Notes under the pieces: model-generated
Told to the model about the DNA's origin: nothing
The model's input: the letters and a program-made list of their open reading frames with translations, nothing else
Databases searched by the model: none
NCBI RefSeq assembly: GCF_030936135.1
Contig: NC_082594.1
Location: 129,618,668-129,682,667 of the forward strand
Reading direction: 5' to 3'
Length of the DNA: 64,000 bases
Source: Gavia stellata
Lineage: Eukaryota > Chordata > Aves > Gaviiformes > Gaviidae
Part shown: positions 1 through 12,430 of the stretch, piece by piece
Numbering within the stretch: the first letter of the stretch is position 1
Layout of the letters: each line of letters begins with the position of its first letter
Translations under genes and position numbers: made by a program

Positions 1-2104
1 TCCTCAGTTAGGGTGTTTTCCCCTGTTGTTCTCAGTTGTCACTACAGCTAATCATCCAGGCACTTTCTTGCTGTTCCTTTTTTTTTTTTCCTTTAAAAAA
101 TACTTTCTAAAAGCAAATCAGTGCGACAGTCAGTCTGAAACATGATTGTCCCCAGCCTCCTCTTCCTCACACATGCTCACCCCCATGCTCTTACTTCTCT
201 GCTCTCCCGGGTTTTTTAGGAGGCGATTCATCCCCAGAGCGATTAAAATAGAAATGAAGAGAGTTTTTCCTTGGAGAGAAAAATATTTCATAGTGACCTT
301 CTTTCTCCTCCTCAGTGAAAAATGACCATCTTGGATGAATTGCTCCCAAAGCAACAGATGCCACTTGCAGGCTTCGAGCAAAATCTTCTCATTACTGTCG
401 TCCGGGGGTCAGGAACGGCTCAGCTGCACTGCTGGCATCCAGCGCAAGCTGGTGGAAACAGTGTGATGACCTGGAAAAATGAAGGCATGATAGGAAAGAA
501 AACTTAATACTGGGATGAGCACCCTCAGGATCTGCTGGGGAAGATCTATTTTGGTCACAGACAGAGCAGTCAAGGCAGGATCCTCACTACCTTCTCTGGA
601 AGCAGTCAGATAGCTACGGTTTTTCTGAGCCTTACTCTTCTTCATCCTGGATTTCAGTGTGGTTTTGTAATCAGTTGTCTGAACTCGCCAACATCTTTAA
701 ACCCCCATGTGTCATAACTGGCGTCAAGGAACTTGCGCTGATGTCAGCAGGGTCCCTTTTCATGCCCTCATGATGCAGCTGATTTCATTTCATCAGTGAG
801 GTTCTGTGAAATCCCCAAATTACCACCACATTTGGAAGAAGCACGAAGCAACTCTTCCTCCTCTCTGTGCCTCATCCTCGAGTTAGCCCTTCGTGTGAAG
901 CTCTCCACTCACACTTCTGCTTGGACGTGGTTGCTGGATCCTCAGCCAACACACATGAACCCACCTCCCCAAAACACACACATGTGGTATGTAACAACCA
1001 TGCTATAAGAGGACTTTTCTGTTCATATTATCCTTAAGGATTGCCCCGTCTTCACTCACATCAGTGGAATATTAACACTTGAACACTCAGGCAAGATCTA
1101 GTTGTTTAAGTACATGACCACAGATGTCTTACAGCTACAACTGTATAAATACAGCTACATAAATACTCTTTTGCCTGACCACCTTCCAGGCTTGAATAGG
1201 CTTGTCCTGCTATCTAGGGAGAGCACGGCAATGCTATTGCTCCCAGGGTATCAGTGGGGCTTGACCCGCAGCAGCTCAGCATCCCAGCCATATCCTAAAG
1301 GAGAGCAGAGAGCTGGCTCTGGATACCCTCCAGCAGCAGCCTGGGAAGGGTGCAGCAGCCTTCAGGGACAGGGATTGCACCCTCTGCTCAAAAACACAGG
1401 GAGAGGGAGGTATTTTGCCCAAGGTTTCATGGAATTAACTGAATTGCCAGCAGCCCTGGGGAGCAGCTTAGGATGTGCCTTGTGGGGTCATAAGGATGTG
1501 ATGGCTCACAAGGGGGAGCAAAAGCTTCCAAGCCGGGTTTGAGAAAGGCACCCTGCTAGAGTCAAGCTTGAGGAAGGAAGGAGTACAAAAAAAGCATTCT
1601 CTTTCACAGCTTCACTCATATCAAGCCTTGAGCAGGAAAAGGGAGGTCAGTCCCCCTCTGAAATCAAGCTAACATCTGCGATCCAACCCTAAGAAGACCT
1701 GTCCCACCTTGCTGAGGGATGAAAGTGTCCTCAGATGCCATGTGTTGTGTTACTATTAGACAATCAGCTCTTCACACGTCTGTGGGATGAGTTTCTGCCA
1801 TCACTGAGTACAGTGGGGACACAACCCTCCAGTCCTGCAGAGGTGAGGCGGGAGTTGCACGCTCCCAGGAGGGCAGTCGAAGTGGTAGGTTTGACAGAAG
1901 GGGATGTGGCATGGGCAGAAGAAAAGCTTTTGAGCCCCACAGCAGCCACGTAAGGGAGTGCATGGTGTGTCCCACTGGTTCCCCTTGAAGCTGTTCCTCT
2001 TCCTGGTGCCTGTCCCTAACAGCCACTGGGACATCTCTGGTGCACCCTGGACAGTTGTGATGTAGACTGAGGCTGTTCAGCACCCCACAGCTCGTATTCC
2101 CTTT
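1..2104. other. Unique non-coding sequence, no gene seen
   Basis: Short open frames occur on both strands (up to about 146 codons near 1.1-1.5 kb), but none has recognisable motifs, a convincing codon pattern or paired splice sites. I recognise no repeat family here. Confidence 0.5.
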
Positions 2105-2527
2105 CACAGAATCACACAGAATCACACAGAATCATTAAGGTTGGAAAAGACCTGTAAGATCATCAAGTCCAACCATCAACCCACCACCACCATGCCCACT
2201 CAACCATGTCCCACAATGCCACATCCACACGTTCCTTGAACACCTCCAGGGATGGTGACTCCACCACCTCCCTGGGCAGCCCATTCCAGTGCTTCACCGC
2301 TCTCTCAGTAAAGAAATTTTTCCTAATATCCAGCCTGAACCTCCCCTGGCACAACTTGAGGACGTTTTCCTCTAGTTCTGTCACTAGTCACTTGGGAGAA
2401 GAGACCAACACCCACCTCCCCACAACCCCCTTTCAGGTAGTTGTAGAGAGTGATAAGGTCTCCCCTCAGCCTCCTCTTCTCCAGACTGAACAACACCAGT
2501 TCCCTCAGCCGCTCCTCATAATACTTT
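2105..2527 (-). mobile_element. CR1: CR1 LINE, 3' fragment
   Basis: On the minus strand this is the last roughly 420 bp of a CR1 retrotransposon. The left edge carries three copies of CACAGAATCA, the reverse complement of the CR1 3' terminal repeat, followed by the typical 3' UTR. Reading leftwards from about 2527, the minus strand encodes the C-terminal end of the CR1 ORF2 protein, recognisable by [20 protein letters not shown] and, after a frameshift, [20 protein letters not shown]. The frameshift and the 5' truncation make it non-functional. The 5' truncation point lies near 2527, where CR1 similarity stops at an A-rich stretch. CR1 is the dominant LINE of bird genomes. Confidence 0.95.
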
Positions 2528-4657
2528 CTTGCCAAAAAAAAGTGAGAAAGGGGATTTTTGCTTTCCTTCATTGTAAAGCACTTGGGAGCAGACAGATTTT
2601 GCTATAAATGGCAACTTTTTGCTGCTTTATGGGGAAAACTATGTCACCCTTGGCCTAGGAGTGCAGAGCTAGCCAAATTAGAGGTATTCCTCTGTACTCA
2701 CATCATTCCCAGCTGCCTAAACTTCCCATCACCAGCCAATGCAATGCATTAGGGAACACAGTACGGGGGGTGAGATGTAGGAGGAGAAGGGGTTCTTAGG
2801 AGAAGCTCAAATCTCAAAACATCATATTTGCACTCATTAGAAGGCAGTAAAGAAGCTAGGCAGGCAGGACAATTAGAGATAAGGGCAAGCAACACGCTGT
2901 TCCCAGCCCGATGTCCTGCCTGCTGGTAAAAGTGGGGGTGCAGCCCCATGCATTCTTGACATTTTGTTCTCCCAACTGATGCCAGCTCAGTTCTTATCAG
3001 ATATCTCCACAGCCAATGATTTTTCACAGTGTATAACACGGCTGAACTGCATAAGAAAAAATCATAAACCTCTGTGCTAGGCAGCTAAGCAGAATGTTCC
3101 CTTCCCGGCCTTCATATGGGGGTATTTGTGTCTTTACCTTTTCCACTCTTCTTCACTCAACCTCTTTCCTGCCCTGCACATTTATGGCTCTGACCCACCC
3201 TGAGTTGCATGAAGGTGAGGAACCTCAGACCAGATCCTCCCTCCACTTTCCTGGTCTAGTCTGATCTCCTCTTCCACAAACCACCCAGACTCACTCCCCC
3301 TTTTCTTTAAGATCGAACACACTCCTTGATCGTTCCCTGCTGAACAAGCCAACCTTAAATTGCAGGAGCAGGAGAGCACAGCCAGAGCAGGGCTGCCATC
3401 AGGGACTGGCACTCCAGAGCCCCCGAATTGCTGCAGCAGGACAATGCCCTTGTCCACCCTCCCCACTGAGAAAAGTCATCCCCATGCTCGAGGATGCTCC
3501 CAGCTTTCTAGTTTCTACAAGGACGCTGTGTCCGTGGTCTTGGTGGTGCCTGCCAAGGTGGAGGTGAGCCAGCTGCCCACCACCATTTCAGGCTTAACGT
3601 GGGGATTGTCTTGCAGCCAACAGAGCTGCCTCTGACAGGAATCTGACCTTGCACACGCCGGCCTGACCTCCCAGCAGAAGTGGCACCTGAAGTTCCCTCC
3701 TGAGCGGATTTTGGCTGAATCTCAAGGATGCTTTTGCTGCTGTTCTTCCTTTATGCTGAACTACGTGGAACTGGGCTTGGTGTCACTGCTCTGTGTTGAG
3801 AGAGACACCCTCCTTGTTCTGCTCTGTGTCCAACTCTCTGTTAAAGCAATATTTGGGGAGCTCAGTTATGTGTGCCGAAGCCAGGGGAGCTGGGGATGCA
3901 ATCCAGCTGCTTCCCTTTAGATTCTGTGCTCCAGGATAAGAAAGCTTTCCAGCAAGTGAGCACACCCCAGTGATAACGGTGACAAAAGCACACCCTTGCC
4001 TAGGGTAACACGTGATGGTATTGTTAACGCAAGCAAGGTGCTGCTCTGCCCTCCAGCCGTGCGTACAACAGCTTGGGGCTGTTTCAGGACTCCCTGGGAT
4101 GGGTCCTCACAGATGAGGCAACAAGAAGCATGTTAATTTTGGCCAGGCAGCACTGGCTTCAACCTACCCTGGGCTGCTCTGCCTTGGCTACGCACCCCAG
4201 GGGCTCCCCTTTTGCAGCGCCCTCACTCCGGGCACTGAACATGCCCCCATGGGGCTGTAGGTAGTCCTGGGGCTGCTCGTGGCTTTTTCTGTGCAGCACA
4301 ACTCGCACTGCACCTTGCCTGAACCACCAGGGCTATTATCTGGCAGATACCGTGCCCAGTCCCACACTTTCCCTTTCAGATCAAAATGGGAGAACAGCAG
4401 AGTTTGTTAGTGTAGGGCATCACTATAAACAGCAAGAACAACCCACCTGGTGACCAATGCCCAAGACCCGCTGCAGCACCCACTGCCAATGTTCAGACTT
4501 GCAGGGTTCCTGTAGGACATTAGCAATTGCCACCGGGAGCAGACGTTTTCCTCGGCTGTGTGTTTCATAGCTGCTGCAGGGCTCAGGGATCTCGTTCTGC
4601 TGTAGCACTTTCTTGCTGCCTAACTTCAGATCCTGGCAGGGTACTGGTTGTTTGGAA
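2528..4657. other. Unique non-coding sequence, no gene seen
   Basis: No repeat family, RNA gene or coding pattern is recognisable. Open frames are short and overlap each other on both strands, as expected by chance in moderately GC-rich sequence. Confidence 0.5.
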
Positions 4658-4835
4658 GCACTGGAAGAGGCTGCCCAGGGAGGTGGTGGAGTCACCATCC
4701 CTGGAGGTGTTCAAGGAACGTGTGGATGTGGCACTGTGGGACATGGTTTAGTGGGCATGGTGGTGGTTGGTTGATGGTTGGACTTGATGGTCTTACAGGT
4801 CTTTTCCAACCTTAGTGATTCTGTGATTTTGTGAT
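4658..4835 (+). mobile_element. CR1: CR1 LINE, short 3' tail
   Basis: A 178-bp CR1 fragment on the plus strand. It starts inside the codons for the C-terminal motif [20 protein letters not shown], runs through the stop codon and 3' UTR, and ends in repeats of GATTCTGTGATTTTGTGAT. Everything upstream of the tail is missing, the usual 5' truncation of LINE insertion. It belongs to the same CR1 subgroup as the fragments at 2.1 and 16.6 kb, judging by the shared 3' UTR. Confidence 0.95.
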
Positions 4836-7800
4836 CTTCCTTGTCTCTTTGTACTGCTTCAAATCCCCCGTGTCTCAGGCAGCAGGGGCTTTCTCTTCAG
4901 GTTTCTGTTGGAGGTGATGTCAGCAGGCAGAAAAACGCTCTTCATTCAGTGCTTATTTCAACATATATATATATAATTTATAACATATATATTATGTATA
5001 CTGTATGTAAGTTGCCTGTGAGTGTATGTATATATCCATACATATACAAACATACACGTGTATACACAGACATACATACAGCTCTGTAATCTGTGTCTGT
5101 ATCTACACACGTGACACTATAGTCGCACATTACTAGTTGCTCTGCATTGCTTTGCAGTGGAAGTGTTCTTGAAACTGCGATAGCAAGGTATGTGGGAGAT
5201 GAGCTCCATGGCAAGTTTCTGAGCCAGTTTAGGCCTTTCTTTGGGTCTTTTTCAAAACAAGCAGGATTGTTTTCTGTTTTGTCCATTCCTCCATTGTGTT
5301 GACAATGATAGGCATCAGCAGGCACCAGTCTGAATCTCTTCTGTGCAGACTGGTCTACTGCAGACCCACTGAACTGTAGACAGTCTCACGCATTATCATC
5401 TTACAGCATCAGATATCAGCTATATCCAGCCATGTTCATATGTTTGTGCATGCATGGCTTGCCTAGGGCCTGAAGGTCTGTGTGCAGTCATCCTTGACCC
5501 ACACACCTTGCTCTGCAGGTCCTAACTCCCTTTCTTGTGTTCCTGTGGATTCCCAGCTCCACAGTTTCAGGACCCGATTCGCCCAGCCATAGGCATGCTT
5601 TTGGAGGGATGCGCTGTGTTGCTTGGCACAGCCGGCGTTAGTTCTGGCTCTCCAGCAGTCCTTCTTGTTTTCAGTTCCAGCCATGGGCTGGGCTCCTCTA
5701 AGGGAGGAGGCTATGCTCCTCTTTTCCTTTCTGCTCCCCTAAAACTACCAAACCTATCAAGCACATCCGAGCCAGACGGTGTAAGAACTAGGATTATTTC
5801 TCGAGGCCTTTTAATTTCCTCACACCTTGTGCAGGCAGAGAGTGAAACAGTCTTTGACCTTCCTCTGCTGCTTCCCACAGCCCCAGAGCTCCAACGGAGC
5901 TTTAAGTGCTCCATCCTTCTGCTTTGATGTTTTCTCTGTATGGCTGGCACTGTGTGATCATCAGATATTACTCAATAATTCAGGTATTAATTTGCAGGAC
6001 AGGGGCCTGCCTGTGCTCAATAAGGAGGTGCCTTTCTGTTTATTTCATGCAAACTCTGCCCCTTCTCTGTCCCAAGAAATGCTTCCCAGCACCTATAACT
6101 GATGAAAACCCTTCAATACAGAAACCTGGAAGCCACAGGACTGCCAGTTCCCAGCTCCTTGCAATAGCAGGATTAGATCTGCCAGGTGAAATCCCGGGGG
6201 ACCAAATCACATCCCCACAATTTTTCCCTACCTGACCAGAACAAAGAATTTTTCCTGGCTTAGATCTGAACACTGGTTTACCCTTGAATACATGAACAAG
6301 ACACACCAGGGAGATCCTTGAGAGGTTTTCCAGCTCAGTCTGAACACATACCAGCTGGTCTCTCTACCTGTGGCCAATCTCTAGCACTTCAGATAGATAG
6401 TCAGCCAGAACTGTCCTGATTTTACAGGAATATGTAGCAACAAGGAACAGTTAAGCAAGTGGCTTGCAGACAGAGACAGAAACTAGCCAGACTGCATGCC
6501 TTCCTCCTGACCATGCAGACGGTAAGCACATCTGTGATGGAGAAGGAAACTTTAGGGAGTGCTCTTTGTACCTGGATCACAGCTCAAGAGAAAAGGGAAG
6601 CTGTAGCTCAGCAGCTGCTTCTGGGCACCAAGTGTATGCTGCTACAGGTGCCACAAGGTGCAAGGACACCAGAAGTCAGATGACCCTGCGACCCGTCCCC
6701 TCTGTCCCTCACCCCACCAGCTGCGTTGAGCCCTGCGAGTGCCTGGTGGGAGCCCCATGGTCAGGACTGCCTTTTTCAGTAGATGGGGGAAGGCACCCTT
6801 TCACCAAGGACGGATGGGTGGGGAGGGCAGGGACGGCTCACCTGGGCTAGCTGCTGCACGCGGAGTTCCTGGCTGGCTCTTGTTCCAGGGGTTATCTAAC
6901 GACAACACAAGGTCGTCAGCCAGCAGCCAAACTACGTCGCTCGAGACCCATTCGATGTCCGTACATCCAGCATCCAACATAACAGCCTTTTTTCCTTGCC
7001 TGTGTTCCCTGTCCAGAGACCAGCCCCCAGCGGGGACCAGCTGTAGCCTCTCTCCCAACCCAGAGGAAACTTACTGGAAGACCCTGGTCCAGTGGCTACC
7101 CAAGACACTGGCCCAGTGTCTACCCAAGACCCTGGAAAGGCAGCCTGAAAGAGCACGGTGCACTGTCCCACTCATTTGGGTGGACACGACGGCGCTGGTG
7201 CACACCGATGCTAATTTCAGTGGTTAACATTGTTTGCTTATCTGAGGGCAGTGTTGGCAAAAACATTTGATCTCCTTAGCAATATCAATGCACAGCTGCT
7301 TCCTCCAAAATAGGAGGTAAATGGAAGCGAGAGGAGTGAAAGTGTGCGTGCGTTTGTGGTGCTCGTGCTACAGAGAAAGAGAGAGGAAATGAGTCTCGGT
7401 GCAAAATAGAGGAAGTGGGAGAAAAACAACACAAAGCAAACGCTGCGTCCATTGAACGGGACTTGAATTGGTCTAACTGAATTTGACTAACTTATGGTAT
7501 CACTAAATCCCATTCTCCTCGCAGGGAAAGAAGCCCTGCAACTGTGCATTGTCAGCGTGACGGAAGAAACAACGGCAGCTGATGCTGGTTGGGTCAGTAT
7601 TACTCTGGGTCTCACAGACTGGTCTTTGTTCCCAGAGTGGTGACAAAGGGCTCCCTTCTTTCCTTTACCTCCCTCGAGTTGTTCATAGGCGCGTTGGAAC
7701 AGTGCATGTTTTAAGACTGTATCGGCTATGGGTGGCATGCCTTGGCCAGCTCCCATTGGGACCCTTGGGAGGTGCTCCTCTCATGCACAGGTACCCTCCG

Positions 7801-9249
7801 TGGAGGCCACGGACAAGGGCTCATCTCCTTATCGCTTGGTGGAGCTGCGCACTCCTGGGAGCCTTTTGGTACTAAGCATGATCACAGGCACATCACAAGC
7901 CCTGAGCTGGCAGGTCCCCAGGGGACGAAGAGCATGCACAGTGCTCATATCGCTTTCTGGTTCATCTCTCCAGTTACCCTCAGCGCCTCCTAAACTTGTC
8001 ACTTGGGCACTCTGCTTTCTCCTCTCCCAATAGATGAGGGCGGGGAAAGGGAGATGGTGTTGGTGAGTCTTAGCTGGCGTTCATCAGGGTGATCTCTTTC
8101 TTCCTCTGCATGGAAGAAAAGACTTCAGAAGCTTTCGCCAGTGCCTGAGAAGGGGCTAGCGTAATCCCAGCCTGCAGTGCATGCTTTTCCAAGAAGAGAC
8201 AGCCTCTCAGCCGGTGATCTCTGGTGAGCGGCCGTGCCCAGCATGTGGCAGAGGGAAAGAGTCTGCAGGACATTGCGGCAGAGCTCTTCCAGACAAGGGA
8301 CTTGGCTGGAAAACATGTTTCCCATGTTCAGCTGTCCTCTGACTGGCAGTGAAGTTCTCCCCTCCTGATGTCTGGGTGTTGTACATGGAGAGCACATGCA
8401 GTGGGGCTATACCTGAACACCTGAGAGTGTTTGGGTCCTGGATCTTTGTTTTTTTCAAGTAGGGATGGGCCAGCTGACTCCACATATATGTCAGGTAAGT
8501 TCAGGAGAAAAATGAAAAGGAAAGATGAAAGATGCTTTGTGGTGCAAGACATCTTGCTAATCCATATGTCTTTATTTCCCTTACCTCTTGGGCTACAGTC
8601 TAGACCCCCATGAGGAGCTGTGGTAACATGTCCACTTGCATCAGAGAGTGCACAGCCGTAAAGGCTGTGCCAAATACATGCATTTTGGGGAGGTCAGCAA
8701 AGAAGTTTCTTCTTTATGCTAATAGCAGCCATCCATGCATCCAGATCCCAGGAGCAACGAGACCAGGGACTGTACCTCATAGCTGAAGTGAAGCTGGGTA
8801 AAAACACATGCCCTTGAATCTATGACATTTGGGGCAATTGACCTTTTGCAGCAGGAATTACAAGTTACCTACAGCATAGCTTAGCTAACGTTTCCCTTAA
8901 CAGAGCAGGGGGGAGGGCTTAAGCTTATTTGAGATTGGTTAAGGGAGAGATAGAGTTTGGCTCCAGAGCTGTTTTTTATGGCAGACATCTGAAAACAGTT
9001 TACATGTGTCTAGAGGGAAGCCTCTATGTTATTATGGTTAAAATGACCTCTTAGTATCTACCCTCTATTTTAAGTAGGTGATGCATGTATGTTCTCATGC
9101 CAGTACTCTTCAGTCTTTTAGCTGAAATAGCAGTTCTCTTTCACTGGGATTTACCCATCTGATGTATTAATAGGCAGCAATCCTATGCCCTCTTAACATT
9201 CCTTTTGCTAGGCTAAAAAAAGCAAAGACCGTCTGGATTCCTACCATCA
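4836..9249. other. Unique non-coding sequence with one AT-rich microsatellite
   Basis: No gene is supported. Between about 4961 and 5075 there is a degenerate (TA)n and ACATA-type simple repeat. Frames up to about 162 codons (around 6.7-7.2 kb) lack motifs and paired splice sites and are probably chance. Confidence 0.5.
4961..5075. repeat. AT/ACATA-rich degenerate microsatellite
   Basis: A run of ATATATATATA followed by interrupted TATA, TGTATAC and CATACA motifs. It is an imperfect simple repeat that may be length-variable. No gene function is implied. Confidence 0.8.
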
Positions 9250-11350
9250 TCTCTCTCTTTTTCCCCAGATCACTCTAGTGCCAGTCTTTGCAGTTGTTAC
9301 AATTTTCTCTCCCCTTTTCCAGCTTTTCTAGGAGGTACTTTTCTCCTCCTCGGTACTGGCAATGCCTCCTTGTTTTGTCTCTTCAGCAAACATCTACATT
9401 TTTTCTCCAAGGTCATCAGTGAAGATACAAAATTAACTGGTGCCAAAACCAGTCCCTTAGGAATTTAATTAGCAATTGCCTACTATGTGTTTCAGGGTCT
9501 CTTCATTAAGCAATTTGTTACCCACTTTTTGGTTCAAGCGTGAATCCCTGTACTCCCCTGTTTTCACAACTTTCCACCACCTTCTGTGAAACCTAGATAC
9601 ATTTCATATATCACATAACCGATGTTTTAAAAATTATCTATTCTCCCCCCAAGCATAAAAATAATCGAAAATACTTTAACTTTCATACAGCCATGTTGAA
9701 TTTTGTCCCATTGTCTATGCACTTCAATATCTTTAATTATTCCTACTTTGTTCTAGGACAAAAAGAAAAGTTGTTCTAAGCCCTTGGGTCTGTAAGTTAC
9801 CACAGCCCTTTTTTGTTCCTTAATTAAATTTAGGTAAAATTGTTGATACCATGCAACTGTGTAGTCCCCATCCAACCTTCAGTCGAACAGGTTGATTGAA
9901 CATCGATGCTATTGGATTTACCACTTGGTATGTCTCTGGGAACCTTCTGATCTCAATAAATCTTGCAAGTTTTGCCTTGACCTCTGATGGGATTGTTTCT
10001 GTTTCCAGACACTTTTAGCCATCAACTTGTAATCCCCTTCTTCTACACCATCTTTTCTGCAAACTGAGGCAAAACTTTTGGTTTCTGAGGCACGCCTTGA
10101 TCTTAGCCACACTGCAGAGAGGTCTGATCTCTTGCCTTGTTCTTTTCACCTTTACAAAGAACTTCCAGCAACTCATGACTTCCTCTGCCAGGTATATCTC
10201 ACCTTGATTTCTGCCAACTGACGTGTCTTTTTCCCTAAACTTTGTGACCTCTGCAATGATTTCTTTGCTGACCACTCCCTTCTTTCACTGAGGAAATTTT
10301 TTCTCCAGGGAGAAAAATATTTCTATATGCTCTCCCTCCACTCTCTTGCTCAGGAAAGCAAGTTAGCTTTCGCAGTGCTGAGCCTGAATGTCTTCCACAT
10401 ACAAGTACTTGTGACTTTCAGCTCAAATTGCTTCATCACTTCAGTCCCATAGCTTCTCTGATCATTCTTGTTTGGAGGCTGAAAAATCTTAGCCGTGGCC
10501 CCATGATATTTACTCTTCCATTTAATTTAAACAGAATCAGTCTGTGCCCAGTCAAGGTTAAAAGTTATCTTCTGCCACATTGTTCTGTAATGGCTCACTG
10601 GTTACCAAGACCAGGTCAAACACAACAGCAGCTCTGATTAGTTTGCTGCCTCTTTAGTGAAGAAATATGTCAGCCAGTGCATCCAGGAATACCTGGTCTC
10701 GGCCTATGCTAGTAGAAATCATTCTCCACATAAGAAGTAATGACAATCCCTGGTACTGCGTATCTTTCTAAAAACATTAGACACCTTCCTAAATATTGTG
10801 ATGCAACCTTGGATAACTGCAGCAGAACTACAGTTGCCTTTCCTCAAGGTGGTTTAAACCCAGATTCTGTGTTACCACCTCTGCTGCTTCTTGTTTCTTC
10901 ATACTCAACAATGCCATGGGCAGACAATACTACCACACACCCCACTTTTCTTTGCTCTTCTGAGCAGCACAAATCCTTCGGTCTCAGTGGTCCAGTCATG
11001 CCAGCTGCCCATCCTGCCTCCATAAGCCATGGCATACACAGTTTCATACCCTCGTTCTGGCTTCAGCTATATATTGCTCATGAGCTCCTTGCCTTAGCGT
11101 TCAGGTGCTTCCATTGTTTCACCCAGTTTCCTATACGTACTGACTATATAAGCTTGGATGGAGTATCGGTTTCCTGCTCAAATTACTATTACACTCCTGC
11201 TCTCATATGTCCTTTTAGTCACCGCTGTTATCTTAATAGCTATGCTCTTCCTTCAACTACACATCAAAAGCAGGCATGGAAACCACACAAGTCCCAACTA
11301 GAAAGCCTGCACAAAATTCCAAGTCCTCCTCCCCATGTCTTAGTCTAAAC
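9250..11350 (-). mobile_element. Probable ancient L3/CR1-like LINE, heavily decayed
   Basis: Several phrases along this stretch resemble, in matching order, a very old CR1/L3-like LINE of amniote genomes read in antisense. Examples are the segment around 9720-9760 (AATATCTTTAATTATTCC) and the segment around 10600-10700 describing the endonuclease end (GCATCCAGGAATACCTGGTC). No open frame survives. A 202-codon plus-strand frame at 10740-11348 lies antisense to it and is most likely accidental. The assignment rests on remembered similarity of short phrases, so subfamily and boundaries are uncertain. Its age would predate the split of birds from other reptiles. Confidence 0.4.
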
Positions 11351-12370
11351 CCTGTCTCGGCCATCTCGCTCCCGCAGGCTGTGTTCCTCCACATGCACAC
11401 TCAAGCTGCCAAGGAAAGCTGTCTTTCTGTGGATGCCTTCAAAGAAACAAGACATTGCTGGCAGCAGTTCCCAAGGCATCTGTAATGTCTGGGCCATGGA
11501 TTTGCCCTTCTTCTCTTAGGACGTGCTTCACTGAGGTATGTAAAGTGCCTTGAGCAGTACCTGCAGTCATCCTTCTTCCATTTCAGTGGGAATCTGGCTT
11601 CCTCATTTGTCTCAACATGAAGGGAATCACTGGATTATTCTCTCTTCCCATCAGGCTCCTTTTCAGTTCCAGATCCCCTTTGTAACAGGGTCATGATTTG
11701 TCTTAAAGCATCCCCACTGACACACACCTGTCTTTCCTGGTGCTCCTGGGGGTCTTCCCTTCCCCTTGCCCTTTGCAGCTCCTCCTGCAGCCTCCCCTCC
11801 TTTGCAGGTTCCTGGACTCGTGCTTCCCTGGCCTGTGAGCTTGAGCTATCCCCATCTCCTCTTTTCATTCTCTGCTGGGTTTAGTTTTTCCTTTCTCCTT
11901 GTTGCTCTTCCTCCCCATTCCCAGTCCGCAAGCTTTTTCTTGAACTTCAAATGGTGCATTAGCAGGGAAGAACTTGCTAAGATGCCTGATAAGCTCTGCT
12001 CTGATGTTTGCTCAGAAGGTATGGTAGGGATGACCTGAGTGCATCCCTCTCTATACCGAAAACATGAACTCTCAAAAAAGGCTGTGAGATTTCATCAGCA
12101 TAGAAGCTGTAATCCTAATTTAGCCTTACCCAGATCCCAGCTCTGAAGTGACATGCTGACTTAAAGCAGCAAGGACAGGCTGCAGCAGTACAAGGCCAGA
12201 ACATGCAACTGCTTTTACCTAGAGACAGCAATTCCCGTCACAAGTTTGAGTTGGGAATCCCACTTCCCCAGGAGGTAGGCAGCTACTATTACATGCATCG
12301 TACATCACGGTGACAGAAAGCGCTGCCAGTGGGGTGGGGGACTCGGATTATATGTCTCTGTTGTAGGTGT

Positions 12371-12430
12371 CTCCACCTGACCAACATGTTGCCTAGATTC
12401 CCTGGTCCTAGACAATTAACTCAGGTGGAG
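12371..12430. repeat. Short perfect inverted repeat (10-bp arms)
   Basis: CTCCACCTGA at the left is matched exactly by TCAGGTGGAG at the right, with a 40-base loop. Pairing extends three more bases if one G-U pair is allowed. It may be chance. The arms are short for a microRNA precursor. Confidence 0.4.

Noticed and set aside
4961..5110. Possible origin or matrix-attachment site in the AT-rich repeat
   Set aside because: Only a simple repeat is visible, and nothing specific supports such a role.
10740..11348. 202-codon plus-strand open frame
   Set aside because: It runs antisense through a probable ancient LINE and has no recognisable domain or splice context.
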